Assembly (NCBI GenBank): GCA_034406715.1
Contig: CP137867.1
Location: forward strand, 310,001 to 374,000
Direction: 5' to 3'
Source: Rhodotorula mucilaginosa
Lineage: Eukaryota > Basidiomycota > Microbotryomycetes > Sporidiobolales > Sporidiobolaceae
DNA: 64,000 nucleotides
Part shown: positions 1 to 10,417 of the stretch, piece after piece
How the letters are laid out: each line of letters starts with the position of its first letter
Numbering within the stretch: the stretch's first letter is position 1
The notes under the pieces: generated by a model
What the model saw: the letters and a program-made list of their open reading frames with translations, nothing else
Databases searched by the model: none
What the model was told of the DNA's origin: nothing
Translations under genes and position numbers: made by a program

Positions 1-1787
1 CCGGCGACGACGGCTCTCCTCGAGCAACAGAATGCGTACTCGCCCCTCGGGTCGCCGGCGCCTCCTGCTCTCAGCACGAAGCGGGTCCGCGCTCCGTCGA
101 AGAAAGCCGCCGCCGCCAAGAAGGCTGCCGCCGCCGCCATGTCGGCCTCCGTTGCCGCGCCGACTCCTGCCCCTCGTCGTGGCAAAGCCGCCGCCGCCGT
201 CTCGACCCCGGCCTCGATTCCAGTCTCTGTCGTTCCGACTGCAGTCGCCCCCGCCTCGGTCGCCTCGCCCATCATGGTCGCCGGTTCCGTCTCCGGGACT
301 GGGACCGCTTCGCCGTCCGCTTCGCCCGCTCCTGAAGGTGGCAGCAGCAAACCCTCGAAACCGAAACCGCCCCGTCCTCGCACGCACACGCACATCCACC
401 CGCCGGTGTACAACCCGCAAGCCCCTACCCCGCGCAACCCGAACGGGACCGCGCCCGGTGCGTCCGACTTTGCCCCTCCTGGAGGAGGCCCGACGGCACG
501 CGAAGCGGCGGCGGCGTTTGCGGGCGACGACGACAACCCGCACCCGTGCCCGATCCAGGACTGCGACAAGAAGTTTGCGCGCAAGAGTGACTTTTTGCGT
601 CACTACCGCATCCACACGGGAGAGAGGCCGTTCGTGTGCAGTCAACCGGGCTGCGGAAAGTCGTTCATCCAGGTACGTTACCCCTTCGTGTGACTTGTCT
701 GCATGAGATTGGTCGGACCCTGACCACCACTCTGCCCCTGCAGCGCTCTGCTCTTACGGTCCACATGCGCGTGCATACGGGCGACAAGCCTCACGCTTGC
801 CAGGACTGCGGCAGACTCTTTAGCGACTCGTCGTCGCTCGCGCGTCACCGCCGGATCCACGCCGGCTTGAAGCCGTTCGTGTGCGAGATGTGCTCGACCA
901 AGTCGTTCTCGCGCAAGGCGACCTTGACCCGCCACCAGCACATCTGTCCCGGCCGTCCGGGCGGGAACGGTGAAGTGCACCCGCTCGCGCACGAGATTGA
1001 GCGCGAAGACGAGGACGACGAGGAGGAAGACGACGGCGGCATGTCGCCTCAGCCGGTCGCGGCGCCGAAACTCGCGAAAGCGAAAGCGCCCAAGCCCAAG
1101 ACGACTCAGCGCAAACCGCGGTTGTCCAAGTCGGCCAAGGCCAAGGCGCAGCGCGCGGAGGAGGAAGCCGCCCGTGCGGCCGAGGCGGCTGCGCAGATCG
1201 CCATGAGCAACTTGTACAACCTCGACGGTCTCTACTCGTCTGCCGCGACGTCCGAAGTCGGTTCGGCGTCGGCGTCGCCCGACATGGACGCCAACACGCT
1301 CGACGACGTTGCGATCCCGGCTTCGCTCTCGATGTACCCGGGGTTTGAGAACCTTGGCGGCGCGACGTTTCGCAACTCGCCCACGACGGCCTACTTGAGC
1401 CTCGCGGGTGGGAGCGGCGGCGCTGTCGGAGCTTCTTCGCCCGGATCGAACCCTTCCCCTCGTTTGGCGCAACACCGTCGCCTTTCTGGCGCGCCCAACA
1501 CGCCCCTGACGCAGGCGTCGCTCGAACTGGCGGGTGCGACGAGCGCGACGCGTTCGACCGTCCAGCCGGTGCCGCGACCGGGTTTCCCGGGCATCAAGGA
1601 AGGGTCGGCTGAGGACCTCGGGTTGAGGTTGCAACTCGGCGGGGTGGGTGCGCACGACGAGTCGGAGTGCGGTTCCGACTGCGACTGCGGCAAATCCGAA
1701 TCGGACGAGGAGCACCGTGGTGTCAAGGGCGAAGGTCAAGAGGCGGACTTGGCGACCGAGCAGGCGCACGGGTTTGTGCCCGCCTAA
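1..1787 (+). CDS. C2H2 zinc-finger transcription factor, 5' partial
   Basis: Probable DNA-binding regulator in the nucleus. Two exons are visible, 1-672 and 744-1787, joined in phase 0 across a GT-AG intron. The frame is open to the left edge, so the N-terminus lies outside the window. An Ala/Pro/Ser-rich region comes first, then four zinc fingers. Finger 1 starts [16 protein letters not shown] and ends HYRIH. Finger 2 ([10 protein letters not shown]) is split by the intron. Finger 3 begins [14 protein letters not shown]. Finger 4 begins [15 protein letters not shown] and is a C2HC variant ending HQHIC. TGE/TGD linkers are present. An acidic Asp/Glu run follows, then Lys/Ala-rich and Ser-rich tails with a Cys cluster (CGSDCDCGK) near the end. 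The fingers are certain. Target genes cannot be inferred. Confidence 0.9.
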
Positions 1788-2289
1788 GGTCCCATTCGCA
1801 CTCTCGCTTGCCTCATTCCTGCATCATGCTTGCCCGCTTCGCTTTTCCATACCTCTCGTGGCGTAGCCCCAATCTCTACATCGCTTGTCCCTCTCCCGCT
1901 TTTTTCCCCGCTTATATCCGTCTTTGCCCTTCGTGTCTACCACCGTGTCGTCTCATCTATAATACCATCCTCGTCTCTTTACATCTCCGTGTGCTTCGAC
2001 CGAGCCTCTAGAGAGATGTCCGCTGTGGCACGTGACTTGGGAAGCGACAGCTCCGATCGTGTTTCTCGCTCTTCCGCTTTCCTCGTTGAGAATCTGCTGG
2101 GCCGAGTCCGCGTGCTGTATAAGAGATCGAATCAGACTGTCCACGCTGCGCCCGACTGTGCGAACGAGCGCGTTCCTCTCAATTGTCGGTCGCTCTCATC
2201 CAACACCGCAGGTCACGGTTCTCGCAGGCCACTCCGCACTGAGCGTGTGAGCCAAGGCTTGATCCGAATTTCAGAGCCACTGCGCTGAC
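1788..2289. other. intergenic, 502 bp
   Basis: This stretch lies between the zinc-finger stop and the PQ-loop start. It is pyrimidine-rich on the + strand just after the stop. It presumably holds the 3' end of the first gene and the promoter of the second. I see no gene in it. Confidence 0.6.
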
Positions 2290-4719
2290 ATGTACGGCAC
2301 GCAGGGCGTGGCTATGAGCGCTGCCGAGGCCGGAGGGTGGGCACTCGACCGCGGCGCCCTCTCGACCTATCTCGGCCTCGCGTCTATAGTCACCTGGCTC
2401 GGCGCACAGTCTCCGCAGATCTACGAGAACTTTAAGCGCGGATCAGTCGAAGGTGAGCTGGCTGGACAACATCTCCGCGCGCTGGCAAAGCTGCCGAGAC
2501 TGACTGCGTTTCGTTCAGGTCTCGCGCTCCCCTTCCTGATCAGCTGGTTTGTCGGCGACTTTACAAACTTTCTAGGGTGAGTTACGCATCCCCAGGGCAG
2601 GAGAGGCGCTCAGCCCAACACAGACATGCTCACGACCGACCGATCGGACTCGGGATGCAGATGCGTCCTCACGCACCAGTTGCCGTTCCAGACGTACCTC
2701 GCCGGATACTTTCTTCTCGTCGACGTCGTTCTCTGCAGCCAGTTCGCCTACTACTCTCGGATCCATCCGGTCCCGCCGATACCGCCCTTCGCCGAAGATT
2801 TCCCTTACGCCCAGGCGCACACGCCCCATCATCATCACCACTACCCTCATCGCCACAGCGGGACTCGCTCCCAATCTCGAAAACCGCGGAGGAGTACTTC
2901 GAGATTGGCGCGGTCGAGATCAGCACCCGAGGATGGCGGCGAGGAGAACCCAATGGCGGCCAGTTGGCTCACGGAGGGATCCGGGCATTCGAGCGACGCG
3001 ACCACGAGTCCGCGCTTCTCCGCTCAGAGGACCACATCGTCGTCGCTGGATGAAGACGTCATCTCACCCGTCTCGAGCGTGCCGCCGAGTCCGGTCCACC
3101 AACCGGAACGAGGTCGGACGTTGCACCGATCTGCGATCCGAACCTTCGACCCGACCCTCGCTCCGATCTGCGGTTCGCCGTCGTCCCAAGGCGCCTTCAT
3201 GCCCTCGTACCAAGCCCTGAACGGGAATCACGTCTCGTTCTCGCGGGATCCGGAGCAAATCCCGGTACCGTTCCCTCCTCACCCTCACCCTCACCCTCAC
3301 CCTGCTGAACATGCGACAACTTCCGTGGCAGCCCCCGCACCTCCTCCTCCTCCTCCCCCACTCCGCACGACGAGCAGTCAAAGTCGACCACCCGTGTCCA
3401 GACGGAGTACCTCCTCGTCGATCATGTTCCTCTCGGTCGGAGCGTTGATGACGCTCGGAAGCATGGGGACTTCGGCAGGTGCGGCAGGGGGGGCGCCGTT
3501 AGCCAGGCGGTCCGGGGAACAGGGACGAGTCTGGGCCGCTGCGACACCGACGTTGACACGAAGAGACCGTGTCACATGGACCTCCCAGATCGGGTTGCGA
3601 CCACGAACGATGCCCGTCGCGGAACGTCGCACAGTCAACGCCGCTCCGTCAGACGTCGAACGGTCAAATATCTTCCCGCTCGATGTGCCGGAACAAGCCA
3701 ACGACCGCCAGTTTTCATCTATACCGCCCCCTTCTCGGTCCGATCAAACCGGATTAGACAGCGCGGGCCTTCGAACGTCGGGCTCGGAAGAACCCTCGCA
3801 TCAGCCGCACGGACCAGACTGGGAGCGCGTCATCGGGCGCACGAGTGCCTGGACGTGCACAACGGCATATCTGACCTCTCGTTTACCTCAGATCTGGCAG
3901 AACGTGCGCCCGTTCCGATCCTGCGATTTTTCGAGCATTGCTGACTTGGTGCGCCCTTGTCCACAGTTTCGACGCCGATCGGTCGAAGGTCTCGCCATGA
4001 CTCTTTTCCTCTTCGCCTTCATCGGCAACTCGCTCTATGTCGCTTCGATCCTCGCCAACCCGCAATCCTCTTCCTTCTCGTTCCTCCTCGAATCGTTGCC
4101 GTACCTGCTCGGTTCGGGCGGCACTCTCTGCTTCGATCTCATGATCCTCGGCCAGTCGTGGCTCTATTCGGAGAAGCGACGCGCTCGACGGGCTCACGAG
4201 CGGCGGAAGCGCGCTTATCGCGGTATCGACGCCGAGGAAGAGGCGGCGCTCCTCCATGCCGACGAGAATGCGGAGGAGGACGACGATCCGACGTCTCCTG
4301 TCACCAGTCGCGTTGGACGATTCTCGCGCGACGGCCGTCGCATCAGAAAGACCAGCACGGGCTCGTCATATCGAAGTGCGACCCGTAGTCGGAGTACGAG
4401 CACGCTCGGGTACGCGAGGTCAGTGAGCGCAGGCGGTGGCGGTTCTTCCCGCCCCGTCTCGACTACGGGTCGTTCCAACTCGACCGAGATGGGCGATACG
4501 CTCCGGACTCCTTCCGCCTCGCGCGACGGACGTAGAGCCTTGTCGCGCGTCGAGCGAGGCATCCTGAGCGATGACCCTTTCGATTGGGAAGCGGCGGCGG
4601 CGGCGACGAGGACGGGCGCCTCCTCCTCGTCGCCTTATCATTCGCGAAGGCCGTCTATCGAGATCTCGGACGCTATACCCGAAGAGGGCGAGTCTGGTTT
4701 GACGATTCGAGGAGGATGA
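2290..4719 (+). CDS. PQ-loop repeat transporter (vacuolar cationic amino acid exporter family)
   Basis: Likely exports cationic amino acids from the vacuole, like yeast Ypq1-3 and human PQLC2. This is known for the family and inferred here. Exons 2290-2452, 2519-2576, 2661-3903 and 3967-4719 give 738 aa. The first PQ-loop lies at about residues 27-55 (SPQIYENFKRGSVEG), followed by the helix WFVGDFTNFLGCVLTHQLPF. The second is RLPQIWQN joined to FRRRSVEGLAM, followed by membrane helices (LFLFAFIGNSLYVASIL). Between the two halves sit about 330 residues rich in Ser, Pro and Arg, including an HP repeat encoded by CCCTCA repeats near 3273-3304. The C-terminal tail of about 190 residues is Ser/Arg-rich and probably cytosolic. 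Intron 3 is 63 nt, in frame and stop-free. A second Met at 2314 is an alternative start. Confidence 0.88.
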
Positions 4720-4944
4720 GAAAGACTGGAGGCAAGAAGTACACAACCCCCTATGTTGTTTTTTCTTCTGTATCCTATACCCGGCAGCCCGAGGATCTTG
4801 CATGGGCTGTCCTCTCGTCCTGTATCATGCACACTCGCCATCTTGAGCATATTCACTCATAGATCATGCTCAGCGCTCACAGGCGCGAGTCTTGGGTTCA
4901 TTCGGCGGTAGGCAGACAGATTGTTGCAAGCTGTGAACAAGGGT

Positions 4945-6640
4945 CTACACTGGTCCTTCGATGTCGAGGATAAGCGGGACGTGATCGGACGCTCCCCCTG
5001 CGAACGCATACGGGCAGTCAGCAGGAGATACAGAGACGGGCGTGAGGGAACAAACTTGATGAGCCAAACGCACAGATGCCCGCCCGAATCTCGCAACTCT
5101 TGACTTTCGGCAGGATGCGCTCCGACACCTGAGCGAGTGCAGTCAGGAGAACTTCAGCAGCGCTTCTTTATTCATCGAACGCGTCGAATCGAACTCACAA
5201 CGTGATAGTCGAGCCTCCACCCGATCCCTTTCTCTCGGCAGGAGAACTTGTAAGAGTAGTAAGAGCTGCGGTGCCGGCAACTTCAGCCTTCAGTTCGCAA
5301 TGAAGACAGCCACCGTCGATGAAAGCTCACTAGTGGCCTTCGAGTTCCGGGTTGCGTTCCCGCCAGACGTCGACCAAGCGTTGGTGACCGGCTCCCTCTT
5401 CCGGATTCAGCTGCGCCTTGAAGGCGTTGATCTCCGAGTCGGTGCATCCTGCCGACTTGTTGTAATTCGTCTTCCAGTTTCTGATGTCTGTAGCGCACGG
5501 GCAAAGCCTGTCTCAGCCGGTTTCGGACCGTGAGGGACATGTCGCGCGAGAGCAACGCACCGATTGGTGTCGCTACGACGTTCAGGTCCCCGCACCAGAT
5601 GACAGGCTTCTTGGCGTCGAGTTCGCGCAGGTAGGTCTCGAATGCGCGGTTCCACTTTTCCTTCTCCGGCAGAGTCTTGAGACCGGCGCCCGCGTTCGGT
5701 ACGTCTGTCGCAGAGAGCAACGTCTGTTTGCGTCAGCCTGCCGCAATGCATCGGTCAAGATCGCACATTCACGCACATGTCCCGACCAGATACGTGTTCT
5801 CGAACTCGAGCGTGATCATGCGTCCCTCTGAATCTGCGGCCGAAACTTCGTCGCTCGCTTGGAACCCGCGGGTGACGTTCAACGGCTTGATCTTGGAGAA
5901 GATGGCCGTTCCGGCGTGACCTTTCTTGGCGTGGTCGCCCCAGTAGCGATACTATACGGGGAGTACTCGGATCAGGCCGGAGAAACGGAAGTCGCAGAGT
6001 ACTGAGAGAACGGAGAGACGACGAACCTCGTACCGGTCATTCAAGGCCGGGAGATCCATCTCGGGGGTTTTCGTTTCGGTCACCACGAGGATATCGGCAT
6101 CCTCTGCATTCACATATCTCGAAAAGCCTGCCCGCCCAACCGTAGCGACGAGTGTCAGTCAAAAGCAAGTCGATCAACAAATTCGCCAGCAGTGACGACG
6201 CTGGCTGAGAGCGGCGCACCTTTCTTTTCGCTCGCGCGCAAGCCAGCCACGTTCCACGCCGAGATGCGGATGCAGCCCTCTGGCGGCCGCGGGAAGGGTT
6301 CGAGGTCGTCGGGCACGGTCAAGTTGGTCGGTACAGAAGGGTCGATCGGCTTGACGGGCTCCTTTGCCTTCTTCGCTCGCTTGGCCTTTTTGGGCTTGTC
6401 CTCATCGTCATCCTGTTCCTCCTCTTTAGCCTCTACAGCCTCCTCCGCCGGCTCTTGCGTGGGTTGCGGAGAGGTCGACTCGACTTTGCGTTTCCCGCGT
6501 TTCGACGCGGCGGCTTTCGGCGGCATCGCGAGGTGGGTTGACGAGACGGCGTGTGAGCGATGAGGCAGTTGGATCAGAAGCGTCTGAGGGCGGACTGCAG
6601 CGCGTATGAGACCAGCAGTCGGCAGGAGGCGACGGAGCAT
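4945..6640 (-). CDS. AP endonuclease, exonuclease III / APE1 type
   Basis: Base-excision repair enzyme that cuts DNA 5' of abasic sites. Eight exons (6640-6220, 6127-6027, 5951-5777, 5704-5561, 5487-5331, 5265-5199, 5128-5074, 4997-4945) close exactly at 390 aa. All the family's active-site blocks are present: SAWNVAGLRA, VVTETKTPEMD, GTYVPNAGAGL, WCGDLNVV, REKGIGWRLDY and GASDHVPLILD. These supply the Asn, Glu, Tyr, Asp/Asn and Asp/His ligands of APE1. The first 38 residues (MLRRLLPTAGLIRAAVRPQ...) resemble a mitochondrial presequence. Met39 at 6526 begins MPPKAAASKRGKRKVE, which looks like a nuclear signal, so two start sites may give two locations. An acidic, Lys-rich linker precedes the catalytic domain. 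Confidence 0.93.
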
Positions 6641-6776
6641 GAAGAGGAGGAAATCCTCCCTCGAAAGTGGAGCTGCAGCGCTGCAGATCGCTCACTCGAC
6701 ACTATGGTCTCTCTTGCTCCAAACGGGAACCATCAAGCTAGTTACAGCCTACGAAATGGAACCGCGTGACTCCGAA

Positions 6777-7535
6777 TCATCCATCGGCCATATGGTCCAC
6801 AATTTTCAAAACCGCTTTCGCCTCTGCGCTCGTGTCCGCCACAGCGCGATCAAAGCGGTAAGCGGTATCTCCCTGCTTCTTCGGATTCATCCGCCAATAG
6901 ATCTGCATCTGCGTGACCCAAGGGAGATACGAGAGTTCCAGCAGCCCTTCTTTGTAGGTGATCTCGAGAGCTGCAGTGGCGGGAGACTCTTGCGCTCGTC
7001 AGTGCGGACTACACACAGCGTCCGGAGGAAGCCAAAATTACTTGCGACCTGCGGAGACGATATCTCCAATTCGGATATGGCCGGCATCATAGTCCTCTTT
7101 GCGGCTCTTGAGCGTGTACGGCCTGTTCGTCGCGTCTTGCAAGATGAACTCTCGAACGCGCTCGAACGGAGAGCGACGGTTCTGCTTCGAAGTGACACAA
7201 GCGAGAACCTCAATCCTGGTGCGATTGTTGGCAGAATGCCGCGCTCGAATGTCGCCCAACTGGGTAAGGCTGCTCGTCTTGAATGGGAAAGCCGGCTCTT
7301 GAAGGACTTCCTTGACCCAAGTCCTGATGTCGCTCGTCGACTTGGACCCTCGGACTTGTTCAAGCTGTGGCTGTTCAGTTTGCAAGTCTGTCCCTAGTGC
7401 CTCTTGGTCGTCATCAGCGGTCTCGTCCGAGCAGCAAAGTCTGGGACCGGCGGGATGAACACGGCCTTGCAAGCTCACATGAACCAGGCATAGCCATGGC
7501 TGGCTCCGCTTCGAGCTGAGCTTTGACTCCGAAAC
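6777..7535 (-). CDS. OB-fold-like protein, downstream paralog (5' end unresolved)
   Basis: Two exons are supported: 7535-7049 and 6970-6777 (stop at 6777-6779). The intron uses donor GTCGCA and an acceptor at CTGCAG. The C-terminal 150 residues parallel the neighbour at 7875-9168. AFPFKTSSLTQLGDIRARHS matches EFPFRKRDLVPLSEMHARSS, both have VLACV, RIGDIVSA matches RLGDIVFI, and both end in a Gln/Lys-rich strand plus a short helix (AEAKAVLKIVDHM against PEAAAVLQQVDYA). I read this as one OB-like beta-barrel with a C-terminal helix. No in-frame ATG is obvious. An acceptor at 7536 implies at least one more upstream exon, which I could not place, so a 5'-damaged copy is also possible. The function is unknown. 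Nucleic-acid binding is inference from the fold resemblance. Confidence 0.6.
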
Positions 7536-7874
7536 CTGTAAACAAATCAGAGCTCTACAGCAAGAGAAAGAAGAGTGCGGACGGAGATCGCAGACGTTGT
7601 GCCTGTCTGTGTTCGGGTCCTCCGCGGCGACGGAGAAAACCTCGTGGCTGACGCTCGAGCCGCCCGACCTTTGCACTTGCTTAATGCTCTTCGTTTCCGC
7701 AAGCTCGGGCTGCCGGCGTTCTTTTGGTCACTTATTGGCACCCAGGTCGCGCTCGCCCGAGGAGAAGCACCGCGACCAAGGCACGGATAACGAAAGCAGT
7801 AACGAAGTATGTTACAACGACAAGAAAAGTAATCTCCGAAAGGTGTCTGCGCGCATGTCTCCCACGAAAAGGCG
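7536..7874 (-). other. unresolved 5' region of the downstream OB-fold paralog
   Basis: This stretch lies between the acceptor at 7536 and the stop of the upstream paralog. It must hold the start and promoter of the gene ending at 6777, if that gene is intact. Reading frames on the minus strand are open in part but begin with GTG rather than ATG. The single usable ATG (at 7856) runs into a stop after about 14 codons unless spliced. I could not choose a model. Confidence 0.4.
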
Positions 7875-9168
7875 TCAGGTCAAGCGAGTCGTCGCGTAGT
7901 CGACTTGTTGCAGCACCGCTGCGGCTTCCGGGATCTCCTTGGCCCAGTCACGGTGGAAGCGATGACGGCGGTCCTCCGGATCGAGTAAGGTTGCGCGCCA
8001 GCACACGTGGATCCTGGTAGCCTTGCGACGGTACTTGAGCTGGAGTTTCTCTTGCCAAGGGACGATGCTGACGGCTGCAGCAGTGTACAACGTTTCAATC
8101 AAAAGGTCGTGACGAGCGATTGCGGGCGCTGCGCCACAAGTTTTTCATGTGAAGCGATGCAGAAAAGACTCACATCCGATAAAGACAATGTCGCCGAGGC
8201 GAACTCGCTTGGCGTCGTCGCCGTAGTCGCCATCCCAGATGATCAGAGGGAGGTTCTGCCCCGAACTGTCCAACAAGGACCACTCGTGCCTGCCCGAACC
8301 GCCGACGCGCGCATCATAGTGGTTCATGTTCCACACACAAGCGAGTACCGAGACGAGTTGTCCGGTGGAACTGCGCGCATGCATCTCGCTGAGCGGGACG
8401 AGGTCTCGTTTTCGGAACGGAAACTCGGGCGCTCCGCCGATGCCGCCGCCGCCGCTGCCTCCTGCGCCAGTCTCCATAGCGTAGGAGCGGGAAGTGTAAT
8501 CGTACGAGTCGTCCTCAGCGTAGGTGGTAGAGAACCGCGAGTAGGTCGGATCGGACGGGTCCAGTTGGTCATCCCTCGCGGTGGCGTCGTCCGGTTGCAG
8601 CACACGAGACGAGCGACGTCTCTTTTGCGCAGGGGGCGGGAGCCTCTCTGTGTCTGTGGGTAAGCGTTCAAAAAGCTGCGTGAGTTGACTAGTCCGGTAC
8701 AAGTCCGGACCAAGCCGGAAACTTACCGGCGCCAGAAGGAAATCCGGTATCTTCGTCCTCCTCTTTGACGTGCCGTCCGAGCGAAGACTGCGAGGGGGAC
8801 CCGTGATCATGGTCCTGTGGCATTTCGTACATGTCGGTAAGATCGCGAGGATCCGGGTCGTCCGACAAGTCGCCTTCCTCCGACGGAGTCGCCGCGACTT
8901 GATCGACCCGCTCATCAGAGCTGAAGCTCAGATCGCCTTCCTCCCCAGCTGGATCCACCCTCAACTGCTCTGCCACCACGCTCGCTGCTCCATCCTGCGC
9001 GCCTCGAGCCGTCGGTCCCGCTCGCACCTCGTCCTCCGGCGGAAGGAAACCAAGTCGAAAGGTCGAAGTCCTCCACTCGCCCCATGGCTTGCCGTCGCTC
9101 GGAGTCTCGAGCGAATCGAGAGCTTCTCGAACTGTCGGCGCTCCTTCGAATACGATCCAGCGCGTCAT
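7875..9168 (-). CDS. OB-fold-like protein, upstream paralog
   Basis: Exons 9168-8727, 8653-8174 and 8074-7875 close exactly at 373 aa. The start is the ATG at 9168 (MTRWIVFEGAPTVREALDSL). The first 200 residues include an acidic, low-complexity stretch (DPDPRDLTDMYEMPQDHDHG). A basic KRRRSSR follows, then an OB-like domain. Its strands are QLVSVLACVWNMNHYD, HEWSLLDSSGQNLPLIIWDG, RVRLGDIVFIGSVSIVPWQ, KLQLKYRRKATRIHVCW, and a terminal helix. The pattern 'LLDSSG...LPLIIWDG...GDIVFIG' is typical of single-strand-binding OB folds such as RPA, Pot1 or MEIOB-like proteins, but I cannot name the family. It shares a divergent 250-bp promoter with the Nudix gene. Confidence 0.72.
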
Positions 9169-9417
9169 CGAGCGTCGTCTTGGTGAGCCATAGGAGTCCA
9201 AGAATGGTCACGTGATTCAACCTCGTCATCAACGATTCAACAGCTGGCCCTTCGCTTTTGACGCATTACTGTGCACAGAGCATGCCCCGACCCTGACGTG
9301 CAACTGCAGTGCTTGTAGATCACGAGACAGCTCAGTCGCCTTTTCGACCTCCGACCTCTCGCTTCCGGACTGTCTCGTTCCCGACCGACAGCTTTGGACA
9401 CCGTCCGAGCCTACACT

Positions 9418-10082
9418 ATGTCAAGCGCGGCACCATCCAACACGGCACCGCTCGTACGAGTCGGCGTCGGCTGCTTCCTGTACAATTCACGAGGCCAGTT
9501 CGTGACCGGGATCCGGAAAGGTTCCCACGGTGCAGGTGAGTCTGCCTCCCCTAAACGGCGTGTTCTCAGCTCGCAAGAGTTTATGACTGACGCCCGAACA
9601 CCCCTCTGTAGGTGCACTCCAACTCCCGGGCGGTCACCTCGACTTTGGCGAGACGCCCGAAGCCTGTGCCGCGCGCGAGGTGCTCGAGGAAACTGGTCTG
9701 CACGTCGCGGAACGGGATGTGCGGTTCCTGACGGCCACGAACGACATCTTTTCGACCGAAAGTAAACACTACGTCACGCTGTTCGTGGCGTGTCCAGTTT
9801 CAGACGATGCGCGGCCAGAGGTGAGTCTCTTCGCCCTCTAGCGCCACTGCAGGAAAAAAAGGCGTGGTCACCTGCGCTCTCTCGCTTTCAGATTGACCCC
9901 GGAAAAGGATCTGACACCTCTAACACTGCGTACAGGTCTGCGAGCCCGAAAAGTGCGAACGGTGGGAGTGGCACAGTTGGGACGAACTCAAGGCCTTTGC
10001 GAACGAGCCCCACGCTCAACTCTTTCTGCCGTTGCGTAACCTGATCAAGCAGAGACCGGAGTTGGACCTCTGCAACGTATAG
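9418..10082 (+). CDS. Nudix hydrolase, NUDT15/MTH2-like
   Basis: Small nucleotide-sanitising pyrophosphohydrolase. NUDT15-like enzymes hydrolyse modified nucleoside triphosphates. Exons 9418-9535, 9612-9820 and 9936-10082 give 157 aa. The Nudix box starts at about residue 46 (GGHLDFGETPEACAAREVLE, then ETGL). The metal-binding REVLEE lies within it. The N-terminal strand RVGVGCFLYN and the segment KCERWEWHSWDEL match the MTH2/NUDT15 subfamily rather than long Nudix proteins. The length is normal for the family. Substrate assignment is by resemblance only. Confidence 0.92.
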
Positions 10083-10417
10083 ACCGCTAGAACCTCTGCC
10101 ACTCTCAACCGCATGAATTAGGGCTGTAGAGAGCGAGCGCACGCGTCTTTTCCTTTCGCAAGTCGAGGCCGCGCCGTTGGGTTCCGCGTGAAATCGTCCA
10201 AGCCAACCGCGAAAACTGGACGAGTCTCCTCTTCCTTCTTCTCGCCTTCACAGTGCTGCTGCATAAAGACCTGTGCTCGCTATTCAACGGGATCCTGCAG
10301 CTTACCTCGCTCTGCTGATCTGCGCTCCGGCGTGCCCCTGACCGCTTGTTGGCTCACTTTCGCCTCCTTCATTCGAAGCTTCTGAGCGACCTGACTACCA
10401 CAACCGAGGCTAATTCG

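Noticed and set aside
678-1769. Long open frame antisense to the zinc-finger gene
   Set aside because: Arg-rich shadow of a GC-rich coding exon. The + strand holds clear zinc fingers.
3273-3304. CCCTCA hexamer array, considered as a telomere-like repeat
   Set aside because: It is only about five units long, lies inside a coding exon (His-Pro repeat) and does not match a fungal telomere repeat.
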